A stretch of DNA of 64,000 nucleotides from contig CALOEW010000002.1 in NCBI GenBank assembly GCA_942492445.1, positions 62,001 to 126,000 of the forward strand, in the 5' to 3' direction. The stretch is from NORP240 sp942492445 (GTDB lineage: Bacteria; Pseudomonadota; Gammaproteobacteria; Pseudomonadales; Pseudohongiellaceae). Shown piece after piece: positions 1 through 13,688 of the stretch. How positions within the stretch are numbered: the first letter of the stretch is position 1; every line of letters starts with the position of its first letter. The notes below the pieces were generated by a model that had not been told where the DNA came from, searched no databases, and was given only the letters and a program-made list of their open reading frames with translations. Made by a program: the position numbers and the translations under genes.

Positions 1-2619
1 GCTGACTCGGAAGGATTGATGCCACAGGACATGATCAATGCAAAGCCTGTGGCAGCAGCGATCAAGGAGTTTTTTGGTTCCAGTCAGCTGTCTCAGTTTA
101 TGGATCAGAATAATCCGTTGTCGGAGGTTACCCACAAGCGCCGGGTTTCCGCTCTTGGGCCGGGTGGTCTGACGCGTGAGAGAGCCGGATTCGAAGTGCG
201 CGACGTACACCCGACCCACTATGGCCGGGTGTGCCCGATTGAGACGCCGGAAGGGCCGAATATCGGGCTGATCAATTCGTTGGCAACTTACGCGCGCACC
301 AATTCTTATGGCTTTCTGGAGAGTCCTTACCGAAAGGTCAAGAATAATAAGGTATCCGATGAAATCGATTTCCTGTCGGCAATCGACGAAAGCGACTACG
401 TAATTGCTCAAGCCAGTGCTCCACTGGATAGCAAGGGCGGCTTTGTGGACAACCTGGTGACAGTGCGCTACAAGGGTGAGACCACCCTCAAGTTGCGCGA
501 GGAAGTTGACTACATGGACGTTGCGCCTCAACAGATGGTGTCTGTGGCAGCGGCCCTGATTCCGTTCCTCGAGCACGACGATGCCAACCGGGCCTTGATG
601 GGTTCCAACATGCAACGTCAGGCAGTGCCGACCCTCAGAACCGAGAAGCCCCTTGTGGGCACCGGGATGGAGCGCAATGTGGCGCGGGATTCCGGTGTCT
701 GTGTTGTTGCCGATCGCGGCGGTGTGATTGAAAGTGTGGATGCGGCGCGCATCATTGTGCGTGTGAACGATGAGGAGACCGACGCCGGTGAGGCCGGTGT
801 GGATATCTACAATCTCACCAAATACACCCGTTCCAATCAGAATACCTGTATCAGTCAGTGCCCGCTGGTTCGCGAAGGGGAGCTTATCAGCAAGGGCGAT
901 ATCCTTGCCGATGGTCCTTCGATCGATACCGGTGAGCTGGCTCTGGGGCAGAACATGCGAATAGCATTCATGCCCTGGAATGGCTACAACTTCGAAGACT
1001 CCATACTTATTTCTGAACGTGTGGTAAAAGAAGATCGATTCACGACTATACACATCCAGGAGTTGACCTGCGTCGCGCGGGATACCAAGCTGGGATCCGA
1101 AGAGATTACCGCTGACATCCCCAACGTGGGTGAAGGCGCTCTGAGCAAGCTGGACGAATCCGGGATTGTCTATATCGGCGCTGAAGTGAAGGCTGGTGAC
1201 ATTCTGGTGGGTAAAGTTACACCTAAGGGTGAAACCCAGCTGACTCCGGAGGAAAAACTGCTCAGAGCCATCTTCGGTGAAAAGGCATCCGACGTAAAGG
1301 ATACGTCCCTGCGGGTACCGACCAGTGTTACCGGTACCGTGATCGACGTGCAGGTATTCACTCGCGACGGCCTCGAAAAGGATCAGCGTGCCATCGAGAT
1401 CGAACAGATGCAGCTGGGTAAGGTTCGCAAGGATATCGAGGACGAGTATCGCATTGTTGAAGGTGCGACATTCGAGCGTCTTGAAAAGGCGCTTCTCAAC
1501 AAAGTGGTCTCCGGCGGGCCCGGAATCAAGAAAGGGGCGAAAGTTACCAAGGATTATCTCAGCAGTCTGGACCGGGATGACTGGTTCAAACTGCGTATGT
1601 CCAATGAGGCGATGAATCAGCAGCTGGAGCGCGCCGAACAACATCTGAAGGAGCGCCGTCTGGAGCTTGACGAGCGTTTCGAGGACAAGAAAAACAAGCT
1701 TACCCAGGGCGACGACCTCGCTCCTGGTGTGTTAAAGATCGTCAAGGTTTATCTCGCAATCAAGCGCCGCATTCAGCCGGGCGACAAGATGGCGGGGCGC
1801 CATGGAAACAAGGGCGTAATATCGGCGATTATGCCGGTAGAGGACATGCCCTATGACGAGAAAGGCGATCCCGTGGATATCGTGCTCAATCCATTGGGAG
1901 TACCTTCTCGCATGAACGTCGGGCAGATTCTGGAGACGCACCTCGGGGCCGCTGCCAAGGGGCTGGGAGACCGCATCAATTCCCTGCTGGAGCAGCAGAA
2001 GAAGGTCGCCGAGGTCCGCAAATTGCTTGAGGATATCTACAACAAGATCGGGGACCGCAAGGAGGATCTGAAGAGCCTTACCGACGATGAAATTCTCGAG
2101 CTGGCCAACAACCTGCGTGGCGGTGTGCCCATGGCCACGCCGGTGTTCGACGGTGCGGTTGAATCAGAAATCAAAGACATGCTGAAGCTGGCGGAAATGG
2201 GTGAAAGTGGCCAGGTGGTACTGTTCGACGGAAGGACTGGCGAGTCCTTCGATCGCAAAGTAACGGTCGGTATCATGTACATGCTCAAACTTAACCATCT
2301 CGTCGACGACAAGATGCACGCCCGGTCCACCGGTTCCTACAGTCTCGTCACCCAGCAACCCCTTGGTGGCAAGGCCCAGTTCGGAGGGCAGCGCTTTGGA
2401 GAAATGGAAGTGTGGGCACTGGAAGCTTACGGTGCCGCCTATACGCTGCAGGAAATGTTGACGGTCAAGTCTGACGACGTGGCTGGCAGAACCAAGATGT
2501 ACAAGAACATCGTGGACGGCGATCACCGCATGGAGCCAGCCATGCCGGAATCTTTCAATGTACTGGTTAAGGAGATCAGGTCTCTGGGTATCGACATGGA
2601 ACTGGATCAGTCTAAATAG
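1..2619 (+). CDS. rpoB: RNA polymerase beta subunit, 3' part (5' end outside window)
   Basis: Catalytic beta subunit of DNA-dependent RNA polymerase. The reading frame is open from base 1, so the gene starts upstream; about 872 C-terminal residues are present of an expected 1340 or so. The segment opens just before the rifampicin-binding region (SSQLSQFMDQNNPLSE, then THKRR and SALGPGG), and the residues where resistance changes usually arise (the D of FMDQ, the H of THKRR, the S of SALG) are the sensitive type. Further on come GDKMAGRHGNKG and the C-terminal clamp region with QPLGGKAQFGGQRFGEME. It ends LDQSK. rpoC follows after 84 bases, in the usual rpoBC order. The frame is intact. Confidence 0.98.
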   Translation, partial: ADSEGLMPQDMINAKPVAAAIKEFFGSSQLSQFMDQNNPLSEVTHKRRVSALGPGGLTRERAGFEVRDVHPTHYGRVCPIETPEGPNIGLINSLATYARTNSYGFLESPYRKVKNNKVSDEIDFLSAIDESDYVIAQASAPLDSKGGFVDNLVTVRYKGETTLKLREEVDYMDVAPQQMVSVAAALIPFLEHDDANRALMGSNMQRQAVPTLRTEKPLVGTGMERNVARDSGVCVVADRGGVIESVDAARIIVRVNDEETDAGEAGVDIYNLTKYTRSNQNTCISQCPLVREGELISKGDILADGPSIDTGELALGQNMRIAFMPWNGYNFEDSILISERVVKEDRFTTIHIQELTCVARDTKLGSEEITADIPNVGEGALSKLDESGIVYIGAEVKAGDILVGKVTPKGETQLTPEEKLLRAIFGEKASDVKDTSLRVPTSVTGTVIDVQVFTRDGLEKDQRAIEIEQMQLGKVRKDIEDEYRIVEGATFERLEKALLNKVVSGGPGIKKGAKVTKDYLSSLDRDDWFKLRMSNEAMNQQLERAEQHLKERRLELDERFEDKKNKLTQGDDLAPGVLKIVKVYLAIKRRIQPGDKMAGRHGNKGVISAIMPVEDMPYDEKGDPVDIVLNPLGVPSRMNVGQILETHLGAAAKGLGDRINSLLEQQKKVAEVRKLLEDIYNKIGDRKEDLKSLTDDEILELANNLRGGVPMATPVFDGAVESEIKDMLKLAEMGESGQVVLFDGRTGESFDRKVTVGIMYMLKLNHLVDDKMHARSTGSYSLVTQQPLGGKAQFGGQRFGEMEVWALEAYGAAYTLQEMLTVKSDDVAGRTKMYKNIVDGDHRMEPAMPESFNVLVKEIRSLGIDMELDQSK

Positions 2620-2703
2620 CCCGATTAATGAAACCGTTAACTAGAAACCAGTGATTTTATGAGACCCGTCACTTCTAACGAGGGGACGGGTGGAGGATAT
2701 AGA

Positions 2704-6933
<4,230 letters not shown>

Positions 6934-6988
6934 GCCTCATCGCCACATGGTCTGATAATTCAAAATCACCGGTGGCTTTCAGGAAAAG

Positions 6989-7017
6989 TTGACTAGAGGG
7001 GGCGGGATCATTAAACT
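6989..7017 (+). promoter_or_regulatory. Probable promoter of the str operon
   Basis: TTGACT at 6989-6994 and TAAACT at 7012-7017 are separated by 17 bases, 109 bases upstream of rpsL. This is a good sigma-70-type match (5 of 6 and 4 of 6). The position, after the rpoC stop and before rpsL, is where a str operon promoter is expected. Transcription start not tested. Confidence 0.6.
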
Positions 7018-7126
7018 CTCGCCTCCTTTATCGATACGGCCGGTACGACTACCGAACGACAGGGAAATAATACCGCTGGACTTGTAAAAGTGGTCTGGCT
7101 GGTGGCAGGAGAACTTAGGAGAAAAA

Positions 7127-7501
7127 ATGGCAACAATCAACCAGTTGGTGCGCAAACCACGCAAGAGCAAAGTCGAAAAAAGCGACGTGCCGGCTCTTCA
7201 GGGTTGCCCACAGAAGCGGGGAGTCTGTACCCGCGTGTACACAACGACACCCAAGAAGCCGAATTCGGCCTTGCGTAAAGTCTGTCGTGTGCGACTGACC
7301 AATGGTTACGAGGTGTCGTCTTATATTGGTGGTGAGGGCCACAACCTTCAGGAACACTCAGTGGTACTAATCCGGGGCGGCCGAGTCAAGGACCTTCCGG
7401 GTGTTCGATACCATACCGTGCGCGGCAGCCTTGATACCTCCGGCGTGTCTGATCGAAAGCAGGCTCGTTCAAAGTACGGCGCCAAACGGCCCAAGGGTTA
7501 G
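7127..7501 (+). CDS. rpsL: 30S ribosomal protein S12
   Basis: Ribosomal protein S12 of the decoding centre. 124 residues, the family's usual length. The start ATG is preceded by TTAGGAGAAAAA. TTTPKKPNSALRKVCRVRL and GGRVKDLPGVRYHTVRG are both present. The two lysines where streptomycin resistance usually arises (the KPNSA lysine and the KDLPG lysine) are wild type. First gene of the str cluster. Unusually, a strong terminator-like hairpin follows before rpsG, so S12 may be partly uncoupled from S7 and EF-G. Confidence 0.98.
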   Translation: MATINQLVRKPRKSKVEKSDVPALQGCPQKRGVCTRVYTTTPKKPNSALRKVCRVRLTNGYEVSSYIGGEGHNLQEHSVVLIRGGRVKDLPGVRYHTVRGSLDTSGVSDRKQARSKYGAKRPKG

Positions 7502-7576
7502 CACAGACCGCTTTTGTTTTATGTGGTTGCGTCGAGGACGCAGCGCAGAACGCTCGAGTGGATCGGGCAGTTCACT

Positions 7577-7611
7577 AAAAATCTGGCATTCCAAGCACTG
7601 CCAGATTTTTT
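7577..7611 (+). terminator. Intrinsic terminator between rpsL and rpsG
   Basis: A 12-bp perfect stem (AAAAATCTGGCA at 7577-7588 and its complement at 7599-7610) with a 10-base loop, ending in six T residues. It has the form of a rho-independent terminator and lies 75 bases after rpsL. The A-rich left flank would let it work in either direction. It may act as an attenuator inside the str operon. Confidence 0.8.
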
Positions 7612-7683
7612 GTATATGGCTTTCCACAATTTCCGGTTTAGAACCGGTCAGTGTAACTAAAGCCACAGGAAGTGAGCCGCCGT

Positions 7684-7709
7684 AGCGGTGCTCTGATCAG
7701 AGCACCGCT
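7684..7709. promoter_or_regulatory. 26-bp perfect palindrome in the rpsG leader
   Basis: AGCGGTGCTCTGA is followed immediately by its exact reverse complement. It lies 85 bases upstream of rpsG and 73 bases after the rpsL terminator. As RNA it would form a long hairpin with a minimal loop; as DNA it could bind a dimeric protein. Known S7 autoregulation acts on the rpsL-rpsG intergenic region in E. coli, so a translational control site is possible, but that is inference. Confidence 0.45.
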
Positions 7710-7794
7710 GAAGCGGAGAGATTGAGAGGCCAGGTCAGCATTCTCGTTGTGAAGTGATTCCTGGATTCCCCTGAATAAACATGAGGTCTCGAAC

Positions 7795-8265
7795 ATGCCT
7801 AGAAGAAGAGTAGCGGCGAAACGCGAAGTTTTGCCTGATCCGAAGTTTGGAAGCAAAACCCTGGCCAAGTTCATGAACCACGTAATGGTCGATGGCAAGA
7901 AATCGGTTGCTGAAAAGATCGTTTACGGTGCCCTGGACGTTGTGGCGGGGAATTCCGGATCCGATCCGCTGGAAGTCTTTGAGAAGGCACTGGATGCCAT
8001 CGCTCCGATGGTGGAAGTCAAGTCCCGAAGGGTTGGTGGTGCCACTTACCAGGTGCCGGTCGAAGTCAGGCCCGAGCGACGCAATGCCCTGGCAATGCGC
8101 TGGCTGGTTGAGCATTCCCGGGCCCGCGGTGAAAAATCCATGGCGCTGAGACTTGCGGGTGAAATCTCCGATGCGTCGCAGGGGCGTGGCAATGCCGTAC
8201 GCAAGCGGGAAGACGTGCACCGGATGGCAGAGGCCAACAGGGCCTTCTCTCACTACCGATTCTGA
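7795..8265 (+). CDS. rpsG: 30S ribosomal protein S7
   Basis: Primary 16S rRNA-binding protein that starts assembly of the 30S head. 156 residues beginning MPRRRVAAKREVLPDPKFGS, with GGATYQVPVEV and the RAFSHYRF C-terminus typical of the family. Length matches the short form of E. coli S7. The upstream 293-base gap contains a terminator and a palindrome; fusA begins 45 bases downstream. No frame disturbance. Confidence 0.98.
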   Translation: MPRRRVAAKREVLPDPKFGSKTLAKFMNHVMVDGKKSVAEKIVYGALDVVAGNSGSDPLEVFEKALDAIAPMVEVKSRRVGGATYQVPVEVRPERRNALAMRWLVEHSRARGEKSMALRLAGEISDASQGRGNAVRKREDVHRMAEANRAFSHYRF

Positions 8266-8310
8266 TTCGATCAACCATAGTTAACTAGTTAAGCTGATAG
8301 AGGTTTAGTT

Positions 8311-10404
8311 GTGGCCAGAAAACACCCACTGAAACGTTACCGAAACATCGGAATCGTCGCTCACGTTGACGCCGGTAAAACGACTACCACCGAGCGCGTA
8401 CTGTTTTACACCGGTGTTTCACACAAGATCGGCGAGGTGCACGATGGTGCCGCCGTAATGGACTGGATGGAACAGGAGCAGGAACGTGGTATTACCATTA
8501 CCTCAGCGGCAACCACTTGCTTCTGGAATGGCATGGACAGCCAGTACGATGAGCACCGGATCAACATCATCGATACCCCGGGGCACGTTGACTTTACCAT
8601 CGAAGTTGAACGCTCGCTGCGGGTTCTGGATGGAGCCGTCGTGGTTCTGTGCGGGTCTTCCGGAGTGCAGCCTCAGACTGAAACAGTCTGGCGCCAGGCT
8701 AATCGCTATCAGGTTCCGCGCATAGTATTCGTCAACAAGATGGATCGTGCTGGGGCAAACTTTCTGAAAGTGGTACAGCAGATGAAACATCGTCTGGGCG
8801 CCAAACCGGTGCCATTGCAACTGGCGATCGGTGCCGAAGACGAGTTCAAGGGTGTAATCGACCTGGTGAAGATGAAGTCGATTATCTGGAGTGAAGAAGA
8901 TAAGGGCACAACGTTTTGAGTACGAGCCAATTCCTGCCGGCATCATGAAGGACTGCGATGAGTGGCGCGACAAGCTGATTGAAGCCGCCGCCGAGGCCAA
9001 CGACGAACTGATGGATAAATATCTGGAAGGTGGTGAACTCACAGAAGCGGAAATCGTCAAGGGAATCCGGATTCGAACGCTGGCCAACGAGATTGTTCCC
9101 GTACCTTCTGTGGCTCAGCCTTCAAGAACAAAGGTGTGCAGGCGGTACTGGACGCGGTGGTGGATTACCTGCCGGCTCCCACCGAGGTGAAGGCTATCGA
9201 AGGCACACTGGAAGACGGCACCCCGACAACCTGTGAAGTCGATGACAAGGCTCCTTTCGCTGCCCTGGCATTCAAGATCGCAACCGACCCCTACGTCGGC
9301 ACCCTGACATTTTTCCGGGTTTACTCCGGCGTCCTCAGTTCCGGAGACAGCGTTTATAATCCCATCAAGTACAGGAAGGAAAGGGTTGGCAGGATGGTGC
9401 AGATGCATGCCAATTCGCGCGAGGAAATCAAGGAAGTGCTTGCTGGCGATATTGCCGCCGCTGTCGGACTGAAAGATGTGACTACCGGCGAAACATTGTG
9501 CTCCCCTGACCATATCGTCACTCTGGAAAAAATGGATTTCCCTGAGCCTGTTATTTCTGTCGCCGTGGAACCGAAGACCAAGGCGGACCAGGAAAAAATG
9601 GGTGTTGCACTGGGCAAACTTGCCCAGGAGGATCCGTCGTTCCGTGTGGAGACAGATGAAGAATCCGGGCAAACGATCATTTCCGGTATGGGTGAGTTGC
9701 ACCTGGATGTTCTGGTGGACCGCATGCGCAGGGAATTCGGTGTCGAGGCCAATATCGGCAAACCGCAGGTGGCTTATCGGGAAACTATCCGCAAGTCGGT
9801 CGAAGTCGAAGGCAAGCACGTCAAGCAGTCGGGTGGTCGTGGACAGTACGGTCATGTCTGGTTGCGCCTGGAACCGTTGGATCCCGATGAAGAGTACCAG
9901 TTTGTCAACCAGATCGTAGGTGGCGTCGTGCCCAAGGAATATATCCCGGCGGTAGACAAAGGGGTACAGGAACAGATGAAGAACGGCTGTCTGGCGGGCT
10001 ATCCGCTGCTGGCCATGAAAGTGAGCCTGTACGACGGCTCGTTCCACGATGTGGACTCCAGTGAAATGGCGTTCAAGATTGCCGGCTCAATGGCGCTCAA
10101 GAAAGGTGCGCTGATGGCTGATCCGGCGTTGCTGGAACCGATTATGAAAGTCGAGGTCGTAACACCGGAAGATTACATGGGTGACGTCATGGGTGACCTT
10201 AACAGGCGGCGTGGCATGGTGCAGGGCATGAACGACAGTGCCAGTGGCAAAGTCATCGACGCCGAGGTGCCACTGTCGGAGATGTTCGGTTATTCAACTG
10301 ATCTGCGTTCTGCAACCCAGGGCCGGGCCACGTACACGATGGAATTTCTGAAGTATGCTGAGGTACCGGCCAACATAGCCGAGGCGATTATCAACAAAGG
10401 CTAA
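8311..10404 (+). CDS. fusA: Elongation factor G, with two compensating frameshifts
   Basis: Translocation GTPase. GTG start (MARKHPLKRYRNIGIV) followed by the P-loop AHVDAGKTT, DTPGHVDFT and NKMDRAG. The frame is broken twice. At 8914-8917 a run of four T should be three (GTTF then EYEPIPAG one frame over). Near 9104-9110 one base is missing before CGSAFKNKGVQ, restoring the first frame. Corrected, the product is about 697 residues and runs through domains II-V to the end IAEAIINKG. fusA is essential and no second copy is in view, so I read the breaks as sequence errors. rpsG lies upstream and tuf 43 bases downstream. Confidence 0.93.
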
Positions 10405-10447
10405 TTTCCGACTTTTTCATTAACACTTATCGTATTGAGGTGACACT

Positions 10448-11638
10448 GTGGCGAAGGAAAAATTTGAAAGAACCAAAGTACACGTAAACGTTGGCACGAT
10501 TGGTCACGTTGACCATGGCAAGACGACGTTGACGGCGGCGTTGACGAAAGTCTGCGCGGAGGCATACGGTGGTAGTGCGAGAGCCTTTGATCAGATTGAC
10601 AATGCGCCGGAAGAGCGGGAGCGGGGGATTACGATCGCGACTTCGCACGTGGAATACGACTCGCCGAACCGTCACTATGCACACGTTGACTGCCCGGGGC
10701 ACGCTGATTACGTCAAGAACATGATTACCGGGGCGGCGCAGATGGACGGAGCGATCCTGGTGGTGTCGGCGGCGGACGGACCGATGCCGCAGACGCGGGA
10801 GCATATATTGCTGTCTCGTCAGGTAGGAGTGCCGTACATTGTGGTGTACATGAACAAGGCGGACATGGTTGACGACGAAGAGTTGCTGGAGCTGGTTGAA
10901 ATGGAAGTTCGGGAGCTGCTGGACAGCTACGAATTTCCTGGAGATGACACGCCGATCATTATTGGTTCAGCCCTGAAGGCACTGGAAGGGGATACGTCGG
11001 ACATAGGTGTGCCGTCGGTAATGAAGCTGGTGGAGACGCTGGACACGTATATACCGGAGCCGGAGCGTGATATCGACAAGCCGTTTCTGATGCCGATAGA
11101 GGATGTGTTTTCGATATCCGGTCGGGGTACGGTGGTAACCGGCCGTGTAGAGCGCGGAATAGTGAAGGTAGGCGACGAGATTGAGATAGTTGGCCTGAAG
11201 GACACTACCAAGACGACCTGTACGGGAGTTGAGATGTTCCGCAAGCTGCTGGACGAAGGGCGTGCTGGTGAGAACGTGGGAGTGCTGCTGCGTGGGACCA
11301 AGCGCGAGGAAGTGGAGCGGGGCCAGGTACTGGCGAAGCCGGGGACGATTACGCCGCACACGAAGTTTGAGTCGGAAGTGTACATTCTGAGCAAGGACGA
11401 AGGAGGCCGCCATACGCCGTTCTTCAAGGGCTACCGGCCGCAGTTTTACTTCCGGACCACGGATGTGACGGGATCAGTGGAATTGCCCGAAGGGGTTGAG
11501 ATGGTCATGCCGGGTGACAACGTGAAGATGGAAGTGACGCTGATAGCCCCGATAGCGATGGATGAAGGTCTGCGCTTCGCGATCCGGGAAGGCGGCCGCA
11601 CGGTCGGCGCCGGTGTGGTAGCCAAGGTCATCGAGTGA
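10448..11638 (+). CDS. tuf: Elongation factor Tu
   Basis: Delivers aminoacyl-tRNA to the ribosome. GTG start, 396 residues, intact frame. GHVDHGKTT, DCPGHADYVKNM and MNKADMVDD are present, and the C-terminal barrel ends GAGVVAKVIE. Codon use is odd for such a highly expressed gene: nine ATA isoleucine codons, many ACG, TTG, GGA and CGG codons. Its neighbours look more ordinary. A second tuf upstream of rpoB is common in gammaproteobacteria, but that region is outside the window. Last gene of the str cluster. Confidence 0.98.
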   Translation: MAKEKFERTKVHVNVGTIGHVDHGKTTLTAALTKVCAEAYGGSARAFDQIDNAPEERERGITIATSHVEYDSPNRHYAHVDCPGHADYVKNMITGAAQMDGAILVVSAADGPMPQTREHILLSRQVGVPYIVVYMNKADMVDDEELLELVEMEVRELLDSYEFPGDDTPIIIGSALKALEGDTSDIGVPSVMKLVETLDTYIPEPERDIDKPFLMPIEDVFSISGRGTVVTGRVERGIVKVGDEIEIVGLKDTTKTTCTGVEMFRKLLDEGRAGENVGVLLRGTKREEVERGQVLAKPGTITPHTKFESEVYILSKDEGGRHTPFFKGYRPQFYFRTTDVTGSVELPEGVEMVMPGDNVKMEVTLIAPIAMDEGLRFAIREGGRTVGAGVVAKVIE

Positions 11639-11648
11639 GGATCCGGTG

Positions 11649-11693
11649 CCGGGAAAGCGGGGAGCTTGCCGACACCGCGCCCCTCTTTCCCGG
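11649..11693 (+). other. Hairpin downstream of tuf
   Basis: CCGGGAAAG at 11649-11657 pairs with CTTTCCCGG at 11685-11693, with further GGGG/CCCC pairing inside. There is no T run after it, so it is not a canonical intrinsic terminator. It may protect the tuf 3' end or help termination. Confidence 0.4.
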
Positions 11694-11728
11694 AGCCTGT
11701 AATAGTCAAGTTGAAGAAGCGGTTTCCC

Positions 11729-11757
11729 TTGACAGATAAGGGTCACAGACTTAGACT
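11729..11757 (+). promoter_or_regulatory. Probable promoter of the S10 operon
   Basis: A consensus TTGACA at 11729-11734 and TAGACT at 11752-11757 with a 17-base spacer, about 100 bases before rpsJ. The remaining leader (to 11857) would be transcribed and could hold the usual S10-operon leader control, but I do not see a clear L4-type hairpin. Confidence 0.6.
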
Positions 11758-11857
11758 TCTGGCTCCGTTTTTCCGGACCAATCCTGATACGACTCAGGAC
11801 TCTAAGCACCATACTGTAACTGTTTAAATTTAAAGCGATTTTTTGGAGTCAGACTCG

Positions 11858-12169
11858 ATGCAGAATCAACGTATCAGAATTCGCCTGAAGGCCTTCGATC
11901 ACAAGTTGATTGATCAGTCAACCCAGGAGATTGTCGACACGGTGAAGCGGACCGGTGCTCACGTCAAGGGCCCAATTCCTCTGCCCACCAACAAGGAGCG
12001 GTACACAATACTGATATCGCCGCACGTCAACAAGGATGCCAGGGATCAGTACGAGATTCGCACCCACAAGCGGTTGCTGGATATCGTCGAACCTACGGAA
12101 AAAACGGTAGAAGCATTGATGAAGCTGGATCTTGCAGCCGGCGTCGAAGTGCAGATAAGCCTGGGATAA
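11858..12169 (+). CDS. rpsJ: 30S ribosomal protein S10
   Basis: S10, a 30S head protein that also joins transcription antitermination complexes as NusE. The ATG at 11858 is chosen because GGAG lies nine bases upstream and it gives 103 residues, the E. coli length; an upstream in-frame ATG would add five residues. MQNQRIRIRLKAFDHKLID and KGPIPLPTNKERYTIL are typical. First gene of the S10 operon. The following gap to rplC is 246 bases, long for this operon. Confidence 0.97.
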   Translation: MQNQRIRIRLKAFDHKLIDQSTQEIVDTVKRTGAHVKGPIPLPTNKERYTILISPHVNKDARDQYEIRTHKRLLDIVEPTEKTVEALMKLDLAAGVEVQISLG

Positions 12170-12415
12170 CAATCAGGCGATTACAATCTCCGGCTTACTG
12201 TATTGCAACATTCAGCCGGTGCTAACAGTCCTATTTACTATTAGCAAACAGTAAAGGTTTATTAAAACCAGGCTGCAAGGCAGCCGGTTCAGGGCCACTC
12301 ACCATTTCGGTTTTTGGCGGAAGCGGGTGGCAAACATGGTGTAACGCACCGGAAATCGAGTGTTTCCACCGCGGCCATAGTGGGTTTGAGCCCCGTACAC
12401 GATGAGGTTAAGACA

Positions 12416-13060
12416 ATGTCGATTGGTTTAGTCGGTCGAAAAAGCGGCATGACGCGCGTTTTCACCGAAGAAGGCGTATCAATTCCGGTAACTGTAATCG
12501 AAGTGCACCCCAACCGGGTGACACAGGTCAAGACAGTTGAAACCGACGGCTACGATGCCATTCAGGTAACCACCGGATCTCGTAAAGCATCTCTGTTGAA
12601 GAAATCCGAAGCCGGTCTCTTCTCCAAAGTCGGAGTGGAAGCCGGAGACGGCCTCTGGGAATTCAGAACCGAAGGCGAAGATCTTGGCGAGATCACCACA
12701 GGAAGTGAGATCCGCGTCGATCGTTTCGAGGCCGGTCAGAAGGTCGATGTCACAGGCACCTCGAAAGGTAAGGGTTTTCAGGGGGGTGTTAAACGCCACA
12801 ATTTCAGGATGCAGGATGCCACCCACGGCAATTCTGTTTCGCATCGGGCACCGGGTTCGATCGGGCAGTGTCAGACTCCGGGTCGTGTCTGGAAAGGGAA
12901 AAAGATGGCCGGTCAGATGGGTAATGTTAAGAAAACCCTGCAAAGTCTGGAGGTGGTCAGAGTCGACCTCGAAAATAACCTGCTGCTGATCAAAGGGGCA
13001 TTGCCCGGAGCAACAGGCTCCAGCGTTGTTGTCCGTCCAGCAATCAAGTCCAGGGGGTAG
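12416..13060 (+). CDS. rplC: 50S ribosomal protein L3
   Basis: L3, an early assembly protein of 23S rRNA. I start it at 12416 (MSIGLVGRKSGMTRVF), giving 214 residues against about 209 in E. coli. The frame stays open upstream to 12314, but those codons do not look like L3. SKGKGFQGGVKRHNF, HGNSVSHRAPGSIGQ and PGRVWKGKKMAGQMG are hallmarks, including the loop carrying the methylated glutamine. The 246-base leader between rpsJ and this start has no gene. Confidence 0.97.
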   Translation: MSIGLVGRKSGMTRVFTEEGVSIPVTVIEVHPNRVTQVKTVETDGYDAIQVTTGSRKASLLKKSEAGLFSKVGVEAGDGLWEFRTEGEDLGEITTGSEIRVDRFEAGQKVDVTGTSKGKGFQGGVKRHNFRMQDATHGNSVSHRAPGSIGQCQTPGRVWKGKKMAGQMGNVKKTLQSLEVVRVDLENNLLLIKGALPGATGSSVVVRPAIKSRG

Positions 13061-13067
13061 GTGAGCA

Positions 13068-13688
13068 GTGGAACTTAGTCTTGCAATGCCCGGAAACAAG
13101 ACGGGCAAGGAAAAAATCTCCCTCTCCGAAGATACGTTTGGACGGGAATTCAATGAATCACTGGTTCACCAGACGGTGGTTTCCTATCTCGCTGGCAGCC
13201 GGCAGGGGACTGTAAAGCAGAAAACCCGCTCCGAGGTAAGTGGCGGCGGTCGTAAACCATGGAGACAGAAAGGTACCGGCAGAGCAAGGGCGGGAACGAT
13301 CCGCAGCCCTATCTGGCGCTCCGGTGGGGTGACATTTGCCGCTCGTCCCCGTGATTACAGTAAAAAGGTAAACAGGAAGATGTACCGCGGCGCCATGAAG
13401 TGCATTCTTTCCGAACTGGTCCGGCAGGATCGGCTGGTGGTCGTCGACAATTTCGACGTGGATTCTCACAAGACCAAGGGCCTGGTGAGCAAGCTCAACG
13501 ATTTCAACCTGGAGAATGTATTGATCGTGGCTGATGAGGTGACGGAAAACCTCTACCTGGCGGCGCGTAATCTTCATCATGTTGACGTGCTGGACGCGGC
13601 GGGTCTGGATCCGGTCAGTCTGATCGGGTTTGAAAAGGTTCTGGTCACCGTGCCGGCTCTCAAAAAGATAGAGGAGGTGCTGGCATGA
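13068..13688 (+). CDS. rplD: 50S ribosomal protein L4
   Basis: L4 lines the peptide exit tunnel; in E. coli it also represses its own operon. GTG start seven bases after rplC. 206 residues. The tunnel loop KTRSEVSGGGRKPWRQKGTG and the following RAGTIRSPIWRSGGVTF are present. The end overlaps the rplW start (ATGA type overlap of four bases), suggesting translational coupling. Confidence 0.97.
   Translation: MELSLAMPGNKTGKEKISLSEDTFGREFNESLVHQTVVSYLAGSRQGTVKQKTRSEVSGGGRKPWRQKGTGRARAGTIRSPIWRSGGVTFAARPRDYSKKVNRKMYRGAMKCILSELVRQDRLVVVDNFDVDSHKTKGLVSKLNDFNLENVLIVADEVTENLYLAARNLHHVDVLDAAGLDPVSLIGFEKVLVTVPALKKIEEVLA

Noticed and set aside
8311..10404. Programmed frameshifting in fusA
   Set aside because: No known fusA recoding; two opposite shifts at unrelated sites and similar breaks in other genes point to sequence error.
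13158..13580. Long antisense frames across the ribosomal genes
   Set aside because: They are shadows of conserved coding sequence on the other strand.
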